A stretch of DNA of 64,000 nucleotides from Novosphingobium sp. GTDB lineage: Bacteria; Pseudomonadota; Alphaproteobacteria; Sphingomonadales; Sphingomonadaceae. This document shows, piece after piece, positions 47,199 through 56,444 of the stretch. Under the pieces are notes generated by a model. The model ran no database searches. It had not been told where the DNA came from and saw nothing but the letters and a program-made list of their open reading frames with translations. Location of the stretch: assembly GCF_027531025.1 (NCBI RefSeq), contig NZ_JAPZQX010000010.1, forward strand, positions 62,001-126,000. The letters run 5' to 3'. Position numbers and translations under genes: made by a program. Positions within the stretch are counted from its first letter, which is position 1; each line of letters begins with the position of its first letter.

Positions 47199-47410
47199 GG
47201 CTTCGGACTTTTCCACTTCCGCGACAGGATCAGCGGCACGACCAGCATTTCGGCCATGCCGACCACGGCCAGCAAATAGCCCGCGGCGACCGGCAGTTCG
47301 ACCCGTCCGGCAATCGCCAGCAGGCCGAACAGGAACAGACCGAGGCCAGTCAGGCGCACGATCTGGATCACCATGAAGCGGCTGCGGGCGCGGGCTTCAT
47401 CTTCGGTCAT
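47195..47410 (-). CDS. Small two-helix membrane protein
   Basis: A 71-residue protein with two hydrophobic segments (LTGLGLFLFGLLAIAG and AAGYLLAVVGMAEMLVVPLI) and charged ends. No family function is known. It overlaps its neighbours by four bases at both ends, which supports real translation within the HAD-ATP12 operon, and the position before ATP12 is typical of sphingomonads. Confidence 0.8.
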   Translation of the reverse strand: MTEDEARARSRFMVIQIVRLTGLGLFLFGLLAIAGRVELPVAAGYLLAVVGMAEMLVVPLILSRKWKSPKP

Positions 47411-48060
47411 TGCAGCAACTCCAGCAGGTGGGCGGGATCGCGGGCGACGGCGGCAGCGCCGGCGTCGGCCAGTTCGGCCGGGGTGTGATAGCCCCAGTCC
47501 ACCCCCAGGCCGCGCACCCCGGCATTGACCGCCATGGTCATGTCATAGGCCGTATCGCCGATCATCACCGCCTGATCGGGCATTACGCCGGCTTCGAACA
47601 GGGCGGCTTCCAGCATGGCTGGATGCGGCTTTGACGGATGCCGGTCGGCCGTTTGCAGCGAGATGAAGTGGCCGCTGAGACCATGCGTGGCCAGGCAATG
47701 CTCCAGCCCGCGATCCGATTTGCCGGTGGCCACCGCCAGCGCCCAGCCGGCGCCGCGCAAGGCGTCCAGCGTTTCACGGATCCCGGCATAGAGCGGCTCG
47801 ACCAGGTGCCCGGCTTCCCGCGCGGCGCGAAAGGCGCGGCGGTATTCGGCGTCGATCCCCTGGCGAACGACCTCGTCGCCCTCAGGCAGCAACAGCCGGA
47901 TGGCTTGCGGCAGGCTGAGGCCAACCACGCGGCGGACGATGTGATGATCGGGCGCGGCCAGGCCGTGGGCGGCAAAGGCCGCGTCCATTGCTGCACAGAC
48001 CCCGGCCTGGCCATCGACCAGCGTGCCATCGCAATCGAAAACGGCGAGCCGCTGGTTCAC
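47407..48060 (-). CDS. HAD-family hydrolase (phosphoglycolate phosphatase-like)
   Basis: HAD motif I is VFDCDGTLVDGQ (Asp8, Asp10). The cap domain is helical, motif II is VATGKSDRG, and the closing motifs are HPAMLEAALFEAGVMPDQA and VMIGDTAYDMTMAVNAGV. These residues are complete for phosphatase activity. The substrate may be phosphoglycolate or a nucleotide. Overlaps by four bases on both sides place it in the crcB-ATP12 operon. Confidence 0.92.
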   Translation of the reverse strand: MNQRLAVFDCDGTLVDGQAGVCAAMDAAFAAHGLAAPDHHIVRRVVGLSLPQAIRLLLPEGDEVVRQGIDAEYRRAFRAAREAGHLVEPLYAGIRETLDALRGAGWALAVATGKSDRGLEHCLATHGLSGHFISLQTADRHPSKPHPAMLEAALFEAGVMPDQAVMIGDTAYDMTMAVNAGVRGLGVDWGYHTPAELADAGAAAVARDPAHLLELLQ

Positions 48061-48656
48061 TTGGCCAGGGTCCGCATCAGCGCCGCTATCGCGCTGGCAC
48101 CCTGGCTTTCCAGCCCGGCGGCAACCCGCTCGCGTTCGTCGGCCGGCTTGTTCTGGCTGAGCTTCAGCGTCTCGCGCCAGGCCAGCACTTCGAGTTCGAA
48201 ACCCACGATCCCGGCCATCAGTTTGCGGAGATAGTCCTCCGGGGCCTTGTCCATGGTCCAGGGCGGGCCGTCCAGCCGGGCCTCCTCGCGCGCCGACAGG
48301 GCTTCAAGGTGGCCCAACAGGCCATCGCCATCCATCCGCCGCACCCGGCCTTCCAGTTCCAGCGCGACATAGTTCCAGGTCGGGACCTGAACCGGATCGG
48401 CATACCAGCGCGGGCTGACATAGCCATCCGGCCCGTTGATTACCGCCAGCACGGTCATGCCGTCGATGTGCCTGGTCAGGGCATTGCCACGCGCCAGGTG
48501 GAACTGCAGCGCGCCATCGCCGGTCGACACCAGCGGCACGTGGGCCACGCGCGGGCCATCGGGGGTGGTGGCAAAGACCATACCGAACCCGATCTCGTCG
48601 ATCAGGGTTTCCAGCAAGGCGCGATCATCGCGGCGGAACGCGGAATTGGGGTGCAT
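48057..48656 (-). CDS. PaiB-like FMN-binding protein
   Basis: The 199-residue protein begins MHPNSAFRRDDRALLETLID, has the FMN-binding split-barrel pattern HLARGNALTRH and VSPRWYADPVQVPTWNYVAL, then a helical C-terminal part. PaiB of Bacillus was described as a negative regulator; the actual role of the family is unclear and it binds flavin. The start overlaps the rluA stop by one base (TGATG). Confidence 0.9.
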   Translation of the reverse strand: MHPNSAFRRDDRALLETLIDEIGFGMVFATTPDGPRVAHVPLVSTGDGALQFHLARGNALTRHIDGMTVLAVINGPDGYVSPRWYADPVQVPTWNYVALELEGRVRRMDGDGLLGHLEALSAREEARLDGPPWTMDKAPEDYLRKLMAGIVGFELEVLAWRETLKLSQNKPADERERVAAGLESQGASAIAALMRTLAK

Positions 48657-49861
48657 CAGCGCTTACCTGTCGGCTTCGGTCCTGTTTTGGGCGCCGGACC
48701 TGGCCCTGGCTTCTTCGCGGCCGGTTTGGGACTGCCCTTGCCCTTGGTCGGGCCGCGTTTGGTGGGCGGTTTGCGGGTGGCGACCCGGCCCTCGGCGCGG
48801 CCGCGCCGTTCGCCGCGGCGTTCCTTGCGGACCTGTTTGGCATGGGCCTTTGCGGCCTGTTTCTCGTCGGCTTTTCCGGGCTTGTACGGCTCGGGCAGAG
48901 CGTCGCCGTCCTCCTCGTCAAAGCCGAGGTTGGCCATGGTATTGGCAAAGTGCTCGGGCAATTCCGCCCGCACATCGATCACGTCGCCATCGGGGTGGTC
49001 GATGATCAGGCGGCGCGCGTGAAGGTGCATCTTGCGGCTGATCGAGCCGGACAGGAAGGCTTCCGGCCCGCCATACTTGCCATCGCCGACGATCGGGTGG
49101 CCAATCGCGGCCATGTGGACGCGCAGCTGATGGGTGCGCCCGGTCAGCGGTTGCAGCTCGACCCAGCAGGCGCGATTTCCGGCGCGGTCGAGCACGCGGT
49201 AGCGGGTCCGGGCCGGCTGGCCTTCGCCAGACTTGTCGACCATCATCTTTTCGCCGCCGGTGCCGGGCTGCTTGGCCAGCGGCAGGTCGATCAGGCCATC
49301 CTCGACCGAGGGGACGCCGGCGATGATCGCCCAATAGATCTTGCGCGCGGTGCGCCCCGAAAAGCGCTTGGAAAAGAACGCCGCGCTGCCCGGGGTGCGG
49401 GCGATGAGCAGGACGCCAGACGTATCCTTGTCGAGCCGGTGAACCAGCCGCGGGCGCGGCCCGTCATGGGCAAAGGCATCGAGTAGCCCGTCGACATGCT
49501 CCTTCATGCCGCTGCCGCCTTGCGTCGCAAGGCCCGGCGGCTTGTTCAGCACGATGGCGGCGCGGTCCTGGGTGATGACCATGGCCTCGGCCCGGGCGAT
49601 TTCCTCGTCAGAGAGCTCGCGGCGCGGCTTGGCGCCGCCCTTGGCCGGAGTATCGCCGCCGGGGGGGACGCGCACCACTTGCCCGGCCGCAAGGCGGTCG
49701 GCCGGATCGGCGCGCTTGCCATCCACCCGGATCTGGCCGGTGCGGGCCCAGCGGCTGACCGTGGCAAACCCGACCTGCGGCAGGTGACGCTTGAACCAGC
49801 GGTCAAGCCGCACGCCGTCGTCATCATGCTGGACGGTAAACTGGCGAACTTCCGTGCTCAT
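48656..49861 (-). CDS. RluA-family 23S rRNA pseudouridine synthase with basic C-terminal tail
   Basis: An N-terminal S4 RNA-binding domain (DGVRLDRWFKRHLPQVGFAT) precedes the synthase domain, with the catalytic Asp in LVHRLDKDTSGVLLIA and the motifs LQPLTGRTHQLRVHMAAIGH and KMHLHARRLIIDHPDG. The last 85 or so residues are a Lys/Arg/Pro/Ala-rich tail (for example KAHAKQVRKERRGERRGRAE), longer than in typical RluC/D proteins. The tail may add RNA affinity. It overlaps crcB and the PaiB-like gene. Confidence 0.93.
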   Translation of the reverse strand: MSTEVRQFTVQHDDDGVRLDRWFKRHLPQVGFATVSRWARTGQIRVDGKRADPADRLAAGQVVRVPPGGDTPAKGGAKPRRELSDEEIARAEAMVITQDRAAIVLNKPPGLATQGGSGMKEHVDGLLDAFAHDGPRPRLVHRLDKDTSGVLLIARTPGSAAFFSKRFSGRTARKIYWAIIAGVPSVEDGLIDLPLAKQPGTGGEKMMVDKSGEGQPARTRYRVLDRAGNRACWVELQPLTGRTHQLRVHMAAIGHPIVGDGKYGGPEAFLSGSISRKMHLHARRLIIDHPDGDVIDVRAELPEHFANTMANLGFDEEDGDALPEPYKPGKADEKQAAKAHAKQVRKERRGERRGRAEGRVATRKPPTKRGPTKGKGSPKPAAKKPGPGPAPKTGPKPTGKR

Positions 49862-50247
49862 GCAATTCCTCGCGCCAGGGCCAGCCCGGCAAACAGTCCA
49901 CCCACGCCGCCAGCCAGCGACAGGGCAATATAGAGCGCGGCCTGCGCCATGGCCCCACGCTGGATCATCAAGGCGATCTCAAGGCTGAAGGCCGAAAAGG
50001 TGGTGAACCCGCCCAGCACCCCGACGCCCAGCAGCAGCCGCCAGGTTTCGCCACCCTGACCGTGACGCGCCAGCCAACCGGCCAGCAGCCCCATCGCCAG
50101 GCTTCCCAGCACGTTGACGGTCAGCGTGGCATAGGGAAACGGCCCCGCGCCAATCAGCCTGCCCGCCGCAAAGCGCAGCCATGCGCCAAACGCGCCGCCA
50201 GCGGCGACGGTCAGCGATGCGGCCACGAATGAGGGCGGGGCGGTCAT
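49858..50247 (-). CDS. crcB: Fluoride exporter CrcB/Fluc
   Basis: A 129-residue four-helix membrane protein with GGAFGAWLRFAAGRL, the central TLTVNVLGSLAMGLLAGWLA and GVLGGFTTFSAFSLE, the fluoride-channel signature. Dimers export fluoride. The ATG at 50247 fits the family length; the frame reaches 50322 without a better site. No fluoride riboswitch was recognised upstream. Confidence 0.92.
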   Translation of the reverse strand: MTAPPSFVAASLTVAAGGAFGAWLRFAAGRLIGAGPFPYATLTVNVLGSLAMGLLAGWLARHGQGGETWRLLLGVGVLGGFTTFSAFSLEIALMIQRGAMAQAALYIALSLAGGVGGLFAGLALARGIA

Positions 50248-50317
50248 GCCCGGTGCCTTAGCCGGGGTTTGGCCAATCCGCCACCCTTGCGCATTAGAGG
50301 GCGATTCAACCTGCCTT

Positions 50318-50422
50318 GTCACCCCGGACTTGTTCCGGGGCAGTGCTTTTCTTCTGCGACGCTAGCCCAGAGCCGGACCGCCGCAGGAAGGCAGCACCGC
50401 CCCGGAACAAGTCCGGGGTGAC
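50318..50422. repeat. Perfect 24-bp inverted repeat, dispersed palindromic (REP-like) element
   Basis: Arms at 50318-50341 and 50399-50422 are exact reverse complements and start with GTCACCCCGGACTTG. Pairing extends a few bases further inward (GTGCT/AGCAC) with one mismatch. The loop is about 57 bp. This sequence type is scattered through sphingomonad genomes. It lies between crcB and the symporter gene, where its hairpin could act on transcription ends. Confidence 0.85.
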
Positions 50423-50424
50423 TC

Positions 50425-51933
50425 TTAGCGAGAGGGGCGCGCCTTCCCCGGCGCCAACAAACAGACCAACGCCGCCACCACGGTGCCAAGGCACAGGTGC
50501 CAGGGGAAGGCCACGCCCTTGAGCGCGGCGGGCAGCCCCAGCGCGTCGATCACATAGGGCTGGAAAGCCAGCACGGTCAGGAACCCGGCGGCAAAGGCGG
50601 CAAGGACGCTGGCGGAAGAGCCCCGCTTTGAAAACAGCGCAACGCCATAGACCCCCAGCAGCCCGGAATAGGCAAAGGCCATTACCCCCAGCACGAAGTC
50701 GAGCAGGGCGGTATCGGCATACCGCTGCCAGTAATAGGACAGCACCGCCATGGCGAACAGCGCAAAGCCCAGCATAACCGTGGCAATCCGCCCCATTCGG
50801 ACATAGTGCGCCTCGCTCCGCTGGCCCGCAAAAGGCCGGTAGAGGTCGTTGACCAGCACGGCCGACATCGAGATCAGCCCCGAATTGATCGCCGCCGCCG
50901 CTATTACCCCCACCGTCACCAGCCCGCGCAGGCCCGGCGGCAGCTGGGTGAGAATATAGTGCATGAAAACAGTGACTTTCTCGCCATTGTAGCTGCTAGC
51001 AGCGTTCCCCTGGTAATACAGCCACAGCAGCGCGCCGATGGTCAGGAACAGCAGGATTACGGGGAGCGAGGCCCAGGCTGAAACGACCAGCGCCCGCGTC
51101 CCCTGCCGGGCATTGCGGCAGGCGAGGACGCGCTGGGTGGTGTCCTGATCCAGCCCGGCATTGGCGAAGTTGAGGAGGACCACCCCGGTCAGCACAGCCC
51201 ACAGACCGAAGGGGGCCGAGAGGCTGAACGAGGGGTCGACCAATTGCAGCTTGTCTTGCCCGCCGGGCGCGGATTGCAGGGTGTTCAAGGCCTGCTCAAG
51301 CGTCATTGGCAGGCCACTCCACAGGTACCAAGCGACCACCAAAGCGGCACCAACATAGAGGACCACCTGCACCAGGTCGCTCCAGATCACCGAATTGAGC
51401 CCGCCCATGAAGGTAAAGGCCAATCCGAACACCAACAGGATCAGCATGGCGACCAGCATGTGCCCCGGCGCTACATCCAGGAACAGGATCATCGAGACGG
51501 CAATGGCAGCAAGATAGAGTCGCGCCCCGCTCGCCAGGATCCGCCCGACCAGGTACATCGCCGCTGCCGCCCGCCGCGCCGTCGCATCGAAGCGCGCCTC
51601 CAGCAGTTCGTAAACCGTGGTCACCCCGGCGGCATAGAAACGCGGCATCAGCCAGTGGCCCACCAGCCAGGCCGCGACCAGCGAGGCGAAGACCCCGCCA
51701 ATATAAGTGAAGTTGCCGCGATAGGCGAAGTCCGGCACGCCCAGGAACGTTGCGGCTGATTGCACGGTTGAGAGCACCGAGATCGCCACCAGCCAGGTCG
51801 GCGCGTGATGTCCGGCGAGGAAGTAGTCCTCGGATCGCATCCCCCGCCGCGTGGTCAGCCACCCGGCCAGCGCCAGCAGCATCACATAAAGTCCCAGCAC
51901 GGCCCAGTCGGCAGTCGTGAATGTGGTGCGCAT
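50425..51933 (-). CDS. Sodium:solute symporter (SSS family)
   Basis: About 13 membrane segments in 502 residues. The signatures are WLTTRRGMRSEDYFLAGHHA, AATFLGVPDFAYRGNF and the late ALFAMAVLSYYWQRYADTAL. The family imports sugars, amino acids, sialic acid or other solutes with sodium. The substrate is not evident. Its minus-strand stop lies next to the inverted repeat, and its start is divergent from a lipoprotein gene. Confidence 0.93.
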   Translation of the reverse strand: MRTTFTTADWAVLGLYVMLLALAGWLTTRRGMRSEDYFLAGHHAPTWLVAISVLSTVQSAATFLGVPDFAYRGNFTYIGGVFASLVAAWLVGHWLMPRFYAAGVTTVYELLEARFDATARRAAAAMYLVGRILASGARLYLAAIAVSMILFLDVAPGHMLVAMLILLVFGLAFTFMGGLNSVIWSDLVQVVLYVGAALVVAWYLWSGLPMTLEQALNTLQSAPGGQDKLQLVDPSFSLSAPFGLWAVLTGVVLLNFANAGLDQDTTQRVLACRNARQGTRALVVSAWASLPVILLFLTIGALLWLYYQGNAASSYNGEKVTVFMHYILTQLPPGLRGLVTVGVIAAAAINSGLISMSAVLVNDLYRPFAGQRSEAHYVRMGRIATVMLGFALFAMAVLSYYWQRYADTALLDFVLGVMAFAYSGLLGVYGVALFSKRGSSASVLAAFAAGFLTVLAFQPYVIDALGLPAALKGVAFPWHLCLGTVVAALVCLLAPGKARPSR

Positions 51934-52119
51934 TGGTCCCCCTGATTGCGGCGTCTAGCGCGAAAGCGACGCCTGGGACACTGCTTCCTGTTGCCCGACC
52001 GGCCTTGTTGTCCCGGTATCCCGCCAGCGCTTGCGACGCTCTGGTGGTTGCCCAAAAAGTCTGGCGCGGGCGCTCGATGGCCAGCTGAGCCACCAGCACC
52101 ACGCAAGCGGAGCCAAGCG

Positions 52120-52704
52120 ATGATCAGGCATGCCCTTGCTGCCCTTATCTCAGCCTTGCTGCTGAGCGGCTGCGGGCGGGGGGCGATCGAGCCGCAGATC
52201 GAACGCAATCCGGCTGCGGCCGATGCCCAGCGGCTCGATTTCCGGTTCGAGGATGCGCCCGGCCCGTTCAGCAAGGTGCGCGCCGAAGCCGTTTACCGGG
52301 TGGAGAACGAGACATGCGTCAAGGCCCGGCCGTTCAGCGGGGCCGTTCTGCCGCCCGAATACAAGCTGGACCTGTCGCTAAAGCCGCTCGGCGAGAACCG
52401 CTATGAAGCGCTGTTTCACCGCGATGCCTTGCGCGATGCGGACTATTTCGGCCAGGGCCTGTGCCGGTGGCAGTTGCAGCACGTTGCAATCTTCTTTTCG
52501 TCCCCGACGACCGATTTCACGGCTGCGCTGTTTTACCCGCAGGACCCGGCGGACAGGATCGAGCCGGTCCAGAGCTTTTTCCTGCACCGTGACTACTTCA
52601 GCAAGCCGGAGCCGATGACCCTGGTGTTCGGCGAAAGAGCTGGGTTCTATCCGCCTGGCCAGGGCGCGCAGTTCCGGATCGCGATTTCGGCCGAACCGCT
52701 TTAG
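52120..52704 (+). CDS. Secreted lipoprotein of unknown function
   Basis: A 194-residue protein with the lipoprotein signal ALISALLLSGC (Cys18) and no recognised domain. The mature part contains two further cysteines (ENETCVKARPF and GQGLCRWQLQH) that could form a disulfide. The ATG at 52120 puts the signal at the very start; the longer frame to 51946 would bury it. It converges with the small membrane protein gene. Confidence 0.75.
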   Translation: MIRHALAALISALLLSGCGRGAIEPQIERNPAAADAQRLDFRFEDAPGPFSKVRAEAVYRVENETCVKARPFSGAVLPPEYKLDLSLKPLGENRYEALFHRDALRDADYFGQGLCRWQLQHVAIFFSSPTTDFTAALFYPQDPADRIEPVQSFFLHRDYFSKPEPMTLVFGERAGFYPPGQGAQFRIAISAEPL

Positions 52705-52712
52705 CGCGGCGC

Positions 52713-53177
52713 TCAGGCTTCGTCCCGCTCCGCCCAGGCGATCAGGAAGCCGGGCAGGACCAGCGCGGTGGTGAACATCAGCAGGATGAAGTTCTTCAGC
52801 ACCCCGACCGACAGTTCGAAATTGAACAGCTTGGCGAGGAATTCGGGCACCATGCCACCCAAGACGGTCATCAAGACCAGATACTTGAACGCGCCGAAAT
52901 AGGCCCGGTTGCGCTCGGCCAGTTCACGTTCGTCCAGCGCGGCATCAGGCGCATTGGCGATCACGCCGTAAGTGCTGATGAAAAACACGATGCTGGCCAG
53001 CATGCCGGTGATGGCAGCCACCCCCACGGCGACCTCGGCCGCGCCGCTTTGCGATGGCAGGCCTAGCTTGATCAGGAACCAGCCATGCATGGCAACCAGC
53101 GCATAGCTGCCAAGCAGTTTGCTGGTGCGCGGGCTCAGGTTGATCCGGACAAAGCGGGCGGTCTGGGTGTCAGTCAT
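52713..53177 (-). CDS. Four-helix membrane protein beside an Xre regulator
   Basis: A 154-residue protein with about four hydrophobic segments (LLGSYALVAMHGWFLIKLGL, AAITGMLASIVFFISTYGVI, YLVLMTVLGGMVPEFLAKL and LKNFILLMFTTALVLPGFLI). It is paired with the upstream Xre gene, overlapping it by eight bases. This pairing is reminiscent of DUF2178-type membrane proteins coupled to small regulators. The function is unknown. Confidence 0.8.
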   Translation of the reverse strand: MTDTQTARFVRINLSPRTSKLLGSYALVAMHGWFLIKLGLPSQSGAAEVAVGVAAITGMLASIVFFISTYGVIANAPDAALDERELAERNRAYFGAFKYLVLMTVLGGMVPEFLAKLFNFELSVGVLKNFILLMFTTALVLPGFLIAWAERDEA

Positions 53178-53463
53178 GGTCGGTCTCCTTGGCAGCCCGA
53201 CGGTCAAGCTGCTCGGCAAGGGAAGGAAAGGGTTCAAGCGCGAACAGCGTTTCGACGCTGACGCCAAAGGCCTGGGCCAGCTTGAGCGCCAGTTCTACGG
53301 TGGGCCGGTAATCGCCACGTTCGAGATAGCCGATGGTCTGCGGGTTGACCCCGACCAGTTCGGCCAGCTCCTTGCGCGACAGGCCCCGTTCCTGGCGAAA
53401 AAGGTTGATGCGGTTGAACAATATGTTAGGTTCAATATCTGATTCGTTGTACATACACAACAA
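53170..53463 (-). CDS. Xre-family helix-turn-helix regulator
   Basis: A 97-residue protein with a clear Xre HTH: NRINLFRQERGLSRKELAEL, VGVNPQTIGYLERGDYRPTV and LALKLAQAFGVSVETLFALE. This is the YozG-like group often coupled to a small membrane protein gene, as here. It probably autoregulates the pair. Several starts are possible near 53454-53463. Confidence 0.88.
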   Translation of the reverse strand: MLCMYNESDIEPNILFNRINLFRQERGLSRKELAELVGVNPQTIGYLERGDYRPTVELALKLAQAFGVSVETLFALEPFPSLAEQLDRRAAKETDHD

Positions 53464-53711
53464 AAAGTGAAATCACGTGCAATTCGGCGCAGAATGGCTC
53501 AGATGGGTGATCTCTGGGCGGTTTGTGGGGCGCCATGCGCGGCAATTGCCCGCAAAAGCTTGCCTTTGGTCCGACTCCTTGCTAACGGCGCGCCACTTCG
53601 AGCTGGTCCTGTTCGGATTTGGCCCGGTTTTTCGTTGCTTTTCGTTAGGGTGCATCCCCGCACCAGATTCGCGCGGGGCTCTCATCCTTCGTTTGAGAGG
53701 TGTGTCGGTTT

Positions 53712-53918
53712 ATGCAAATTCTCGTCCGCGACAACAATGTCGAACAGGCTCTGCGCGCGCTTAAGAAGAAGCTGCAGCGTGAGGGCGTGTACCGCGAGAT
53801 GAAGCTGCGCCGCCACTTTGAAAAGCCGTCCGAAAAGCGCGCCCGTGAAAAGGCTGCCGCTGTCCGCCGCGCCCGCAAGATGGAGCGCAAGCGGATGGAG
53901 CGTGACGGCGTCAAGTAA
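53712..53918 (+). CDS. rpsU: 30S ribosomal protein S21
   Basis: The 68-residue protein is S21 throughout: [40 protein letters not shown] and a basic tail ending RMERDGVK. The ATG at 53712 fits the family start; the frame opens at 53700. A strong terminator follows. S21 helps initiation on the small subunit. Confidence 0.97.
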   Translation: MQILVRDNNVEQALRALKKKLQREGVYREMKLRRHFEKPSEKRAREKAAAVRRARKMERKRMERDGVK

Positions 53919-53948
53919 GCTTGAACCGACAAGCGCGATAAGCCATGA

Positions 53949-53978
53949 GGGCGCGGAGCAATCCGCGCCCTTTGCTTT
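53949..53978 (+). terminator. Rho-independent terminator after rpsU
   Basis: GGGCGCGGA (53949-53957), a four-base loop and TCCGCGCCC (53962-53970) form a perfect stem, followed by TTTGCTTT. It lies about 30 bp past the rpsU stop. Confidence 0.85.
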
Positions 53979-54003
53979 GGCGCCCAACAGGAAGACGTTT
54001 CGC

Positions 54004-54570
54004 ATGACCGAGATCACCCGCGTTCCGCTGCAACCGATCGCCAAGGGCGCGCTGGCCAAGCTGTGGCTGGGCGTGGCCGCTGCCGCACTGGCCGCTGGTG
54101 GGCTGGCCTGGGCCACGCTGCCCGGTTCGGTCGATATCGAAACGATCAAGGCTGGCACCGGCCCTTCGCCGACGATCGCGGACGTGGTCCAGATCAACTA
54201 CAAGGGCAGCCTCGAAAACGGCAAGGTGTTCGACCAGGGCGAACGCGCGGTGTTCCCGGTCGAAGGGGTGATCCCTGGCTTCACCCAGGCGCTGGAAAAG
54301 ATGCAGCGTGGCGGCAAGTACAAGGTCGAGATTCCGGCTGCCCTGGCCTATGGCGCGCAGGAACAGCGCAACCCGCAGACCGGCGCGGTAGAAATCCCCG
54401 CCAATTCCGACCTGGTGTTCGAAATCGAACTGATCGATTTCAAGAGCCGGGCCGAGATCGAGGCGCAGATGCGGATGATGCAGCAATTGCAGCAGATGCA
54501 GGGCGGGGCCGGTGGCCCGGCTGGCGCCGGAGCTGGGGCCGGCGCGCCGCCCCCGCCGCAGGCGCAATAA
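54004..54570 (+). CDS. Membrane-anchored FKBP-type peptidyl-prolyl isomerase
   Basis: An N-terminal membrane segment (LWLGVAAAALAAGGLAWATL) is followed by an FKBP domain: VQINYKGSLENGKVFDQGER, VEGVIPGFTQALEKMQRGGK and IPAALAYGAQ to FEIELIDF. The tail is rich in Met/Gln and then Gly/Ala/Pro. It probably assists folding of exported proteins. The ATG at 54004 was chosen because the upstream part of the frame overlaps rpsU. Confidence 0.92.
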   Translation: MTEITRVPLQPIAKGALAKLWLGVAAAALAAGGLAWATLPGSVDIETIKAGTGPSPTIADVVQINYKGSLENGKVFDQGERAVFPVEGVIPGFTQALEKMQRGGKYKVEIPAALAYGAQEQRNPQTGAVEIPANSDLVFEIELIDFKSRAEIEAQMRMMQQLQQMQGGAGGPAGAGAGAGAPPPPQAQ

Positions 54571-54653
54571 GCCGCCTGATCCGCAGGCAAATCGTTGCAG
54601 GGCGCGCTGGCCGATGCTAGCGCGCGGGTAATCATTGTAACCAAAGGAATGCC

Positions 54654-54956
54654 ATGTCGGTCGATACCGCCACCGTGGCCAAGATCGCCGCGCTGGCCCG
54701 GATCAAGCTGTCCGAGGCCGAGCTTGCGGCGATGGTGCCGGAACTCAACGGGATTCTCGCCTGGGTCGAGCAGCTGGGTGAAGTCGATGTCACCGGGGTC
54801 GAACCGATGACCGCGGTGATCGAAAACCACCTGCGCCTGCGCGATGACGTGATCAACGCCGATCCGCTGACCGGCGGCGACAACCGCGACGGCGTGCTGG
54901 CCAATGCCCCGGCGGCCGAACACGGCTTCTTCGGCGTGCCCAAGGTGATCGAATAA
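54654..54956 (+). CDS. gatC: Glutamyl/aspartyl-tRNA amidotransferase subunit C
   Basis: A 100-residue Gat[41 protein letters not shown] and [20 protein letters not shown]. GatCAB converts misacylated Glu-tRNA(Gln) and Asp-tRNA(Asn) into the correct forms. Its stop overlaps the gatA start (TAATG). Confidence 0.96.
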   Translation: MSVDTATVAKIAALARIKLSEAELAAMVPELNGILAWVEQLGEVDVTGVEPMTAVIENHLRLRDDVINADPLTGGDNRDGVLANAPAAEHGFFGVPKVIE

Positions 54957-56443
54957 TGAGCAGCGACCTGACCGAACTGGGCGTCGCGGCGATCCGCGAT
55001 GGCGTGGCCAAGGGCGAGTTTACCGCCGTCGAAGTGGCCGAGGCGTTCAACGCCAATGTCGCCGCTGCGGCGGCGCTCAACGCCTTCATCGTCACTACGC
55101 CCGAACAGGCGCTAGAAGCAGCAAAGGCCAACGATGCGAAGCGCGCCGCCGGCCAGCCGCTGGGCAAGATGGGCGGCGTGCCGATCGGCATGAAGGACCT
55201 GTTCGCCACCAAGGGCGTGCAGACCACCGCGGCCAGCCACATCCTTGAAGGGTTCACCCCGCAGTACGAAAGCACCGTCAGCCAGAAGCTGTGGGATGCC
55301 GGGGCGGGGATGCTGGGCAAGCTCAACCTTGACCAGTTCGCCATGGGTTCGTCGAACGAGACGAGCTATTTCGGCAATGTCATCTCGCCCTGGCGGCGCA
55401 ATGATGGCGGCAATGCCGCGCTCGCGCCGGGTGGCAGCTCGGGCGGCAGCTCGGCTGCAGTCGCCGCACGGCTTGCTCCGGCGGCGACCGGTACCGATAC
55501 CGGCGGTTCGATCCGCCAGCCCGCAGCTTTTGTGGGCATTTCAGGCATCAAGCCGACCTATGGCCGCTGCTCGCGCTGGGGCATCGTGGCCTTCGCCAGC
55601 TCGCTCGACCAGGCCGGGCCGATGGCCCGCGACGTGCGCGACTGCGCGATCATGCTGGAAGCCATGGCTGGGTTCGATCCCAAGGACGCGACCAGCCTCA
55701 ACCTGCCGGTGCCCGAATGGGAAGCCGGTCTCAACGGTGACCTTCGCGGCAAGAAGGTGGGCATCCCGCGCGAATACCGCATGGACGGGATGGACGCCGA
55801 TGTCGCCGCCAGCTGGGATCGCGGGATCGAATGGCTGAAGGATGCCGGCGCGGAAATCGTCGACGTCTCGCTGCCGCATACCAAGTACGCCCTGCCGGCC
55901 TATTACATCATCGCCCCGGCCGAAGCCTCGTCGAACCTCGCCCGTTATGATGGCGTGCGCTATGGCCTGCGCGATCTGCCCGATGGGGCGGGCCTGCAGG
56001 ACATGTACGCCGCCACCCGCGCCGCCGGGTTCGGGGCCGAGGTCAAGCGCCGCATCCTGATCGGCACCTATGTGCTGAGCGCGGGTTTCTATGACGCCTA
56101 TTACACCCAGGCCCAGAAGGTCCGCACCCTGATCGCACAGGACTTCAAGAACGCGTTCACGCAATGCGACGTGATCCTCGCGCCCACGGCGCCGACCGCC
56201 GCCTTTGGCCTCGGCGAAAAGAGCGACGATCCGTTGTCCATGTACCTCAACGACGTCTTCGCCGTCCCGGCCAGCCTCGCTGGCCTGCCGGCCATGTCGG
56301 TCCCCGCCGGGCTGAACCGCGAAGGGCTGCCGCTGGGTCTGCAGATCGTCGGCAAGGCCTTTGACGAACAGGGCGTGCTCAACGCTGGCCTCGCGATCGA
56401 GGCGCGCGCGCAGTTCTCGGCCAAGCCGGAAAAGTGGTGGTAA
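54956..56443 (+). CDS. gatA: Glutamyl/aspartyl-tRNA amidotransferase subunit A
   Basis: Amidase-signature enzyme with the Ser-cisSer-Lys triad visible: the lysine in [12 protein letters not shown] and the serines in [20 protein letters not shown] and [15 protein letters not shown]. It releases ammonia from glutamine for the GatB reaction. Length 495 is normal. It is one base from gatB. Confidence 0.97.
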   Translation: MSSDLTELGVAAIRDGVAKGEFTAVEVAEAFNANVAAAAALNAFIVTTPEQALEAAKANDAKRAAGQPLGKMGGVPIGMKDLFATKGVQTTAASHILEGFTPQYESTVSQKLWDAGAGMLGKLNLDQFAMGSSNETSYFGNVISPWRRNDGGNAALAPGGSSGGSSAAVAARLAPAATGTDTGGSIRQPAAFVGISGIKPTYGRCSRWGIVAFASSLDQAGPMARDVRDCAIMLEAMAGFDPKDATSLNLPVPEWEAGLNGDLRGKKVGIPREYRMDGMDADVAASWDRGIEWLKDAGAEIVDVSLPHTKYALPAYYIIAPAEASSNLARYDGVRYGLRDLPDGAGLQDMYAATRAAGFGAEVKRRILIGTYVLSAGFYDAYYTQAQKVRTLIAQDFKNAFTQCDVILAPTAPTAAFGLGEKSDDPLSMYLNDVFAVPASLAGLPAMSVPAGLNREGLPLGLQIVGKAFDEQGVLNAGLAIEARAQFSAKPEKWW

Positions 56444-56444
56444 G

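Noticed and set aside
50248..50317. Fluoride riboswitch upstream of crcB
   Set aside because: The minus-strand leader lacks the conserved pseudoknot sequences; only the dispersed inverted repeat lies beyond it.
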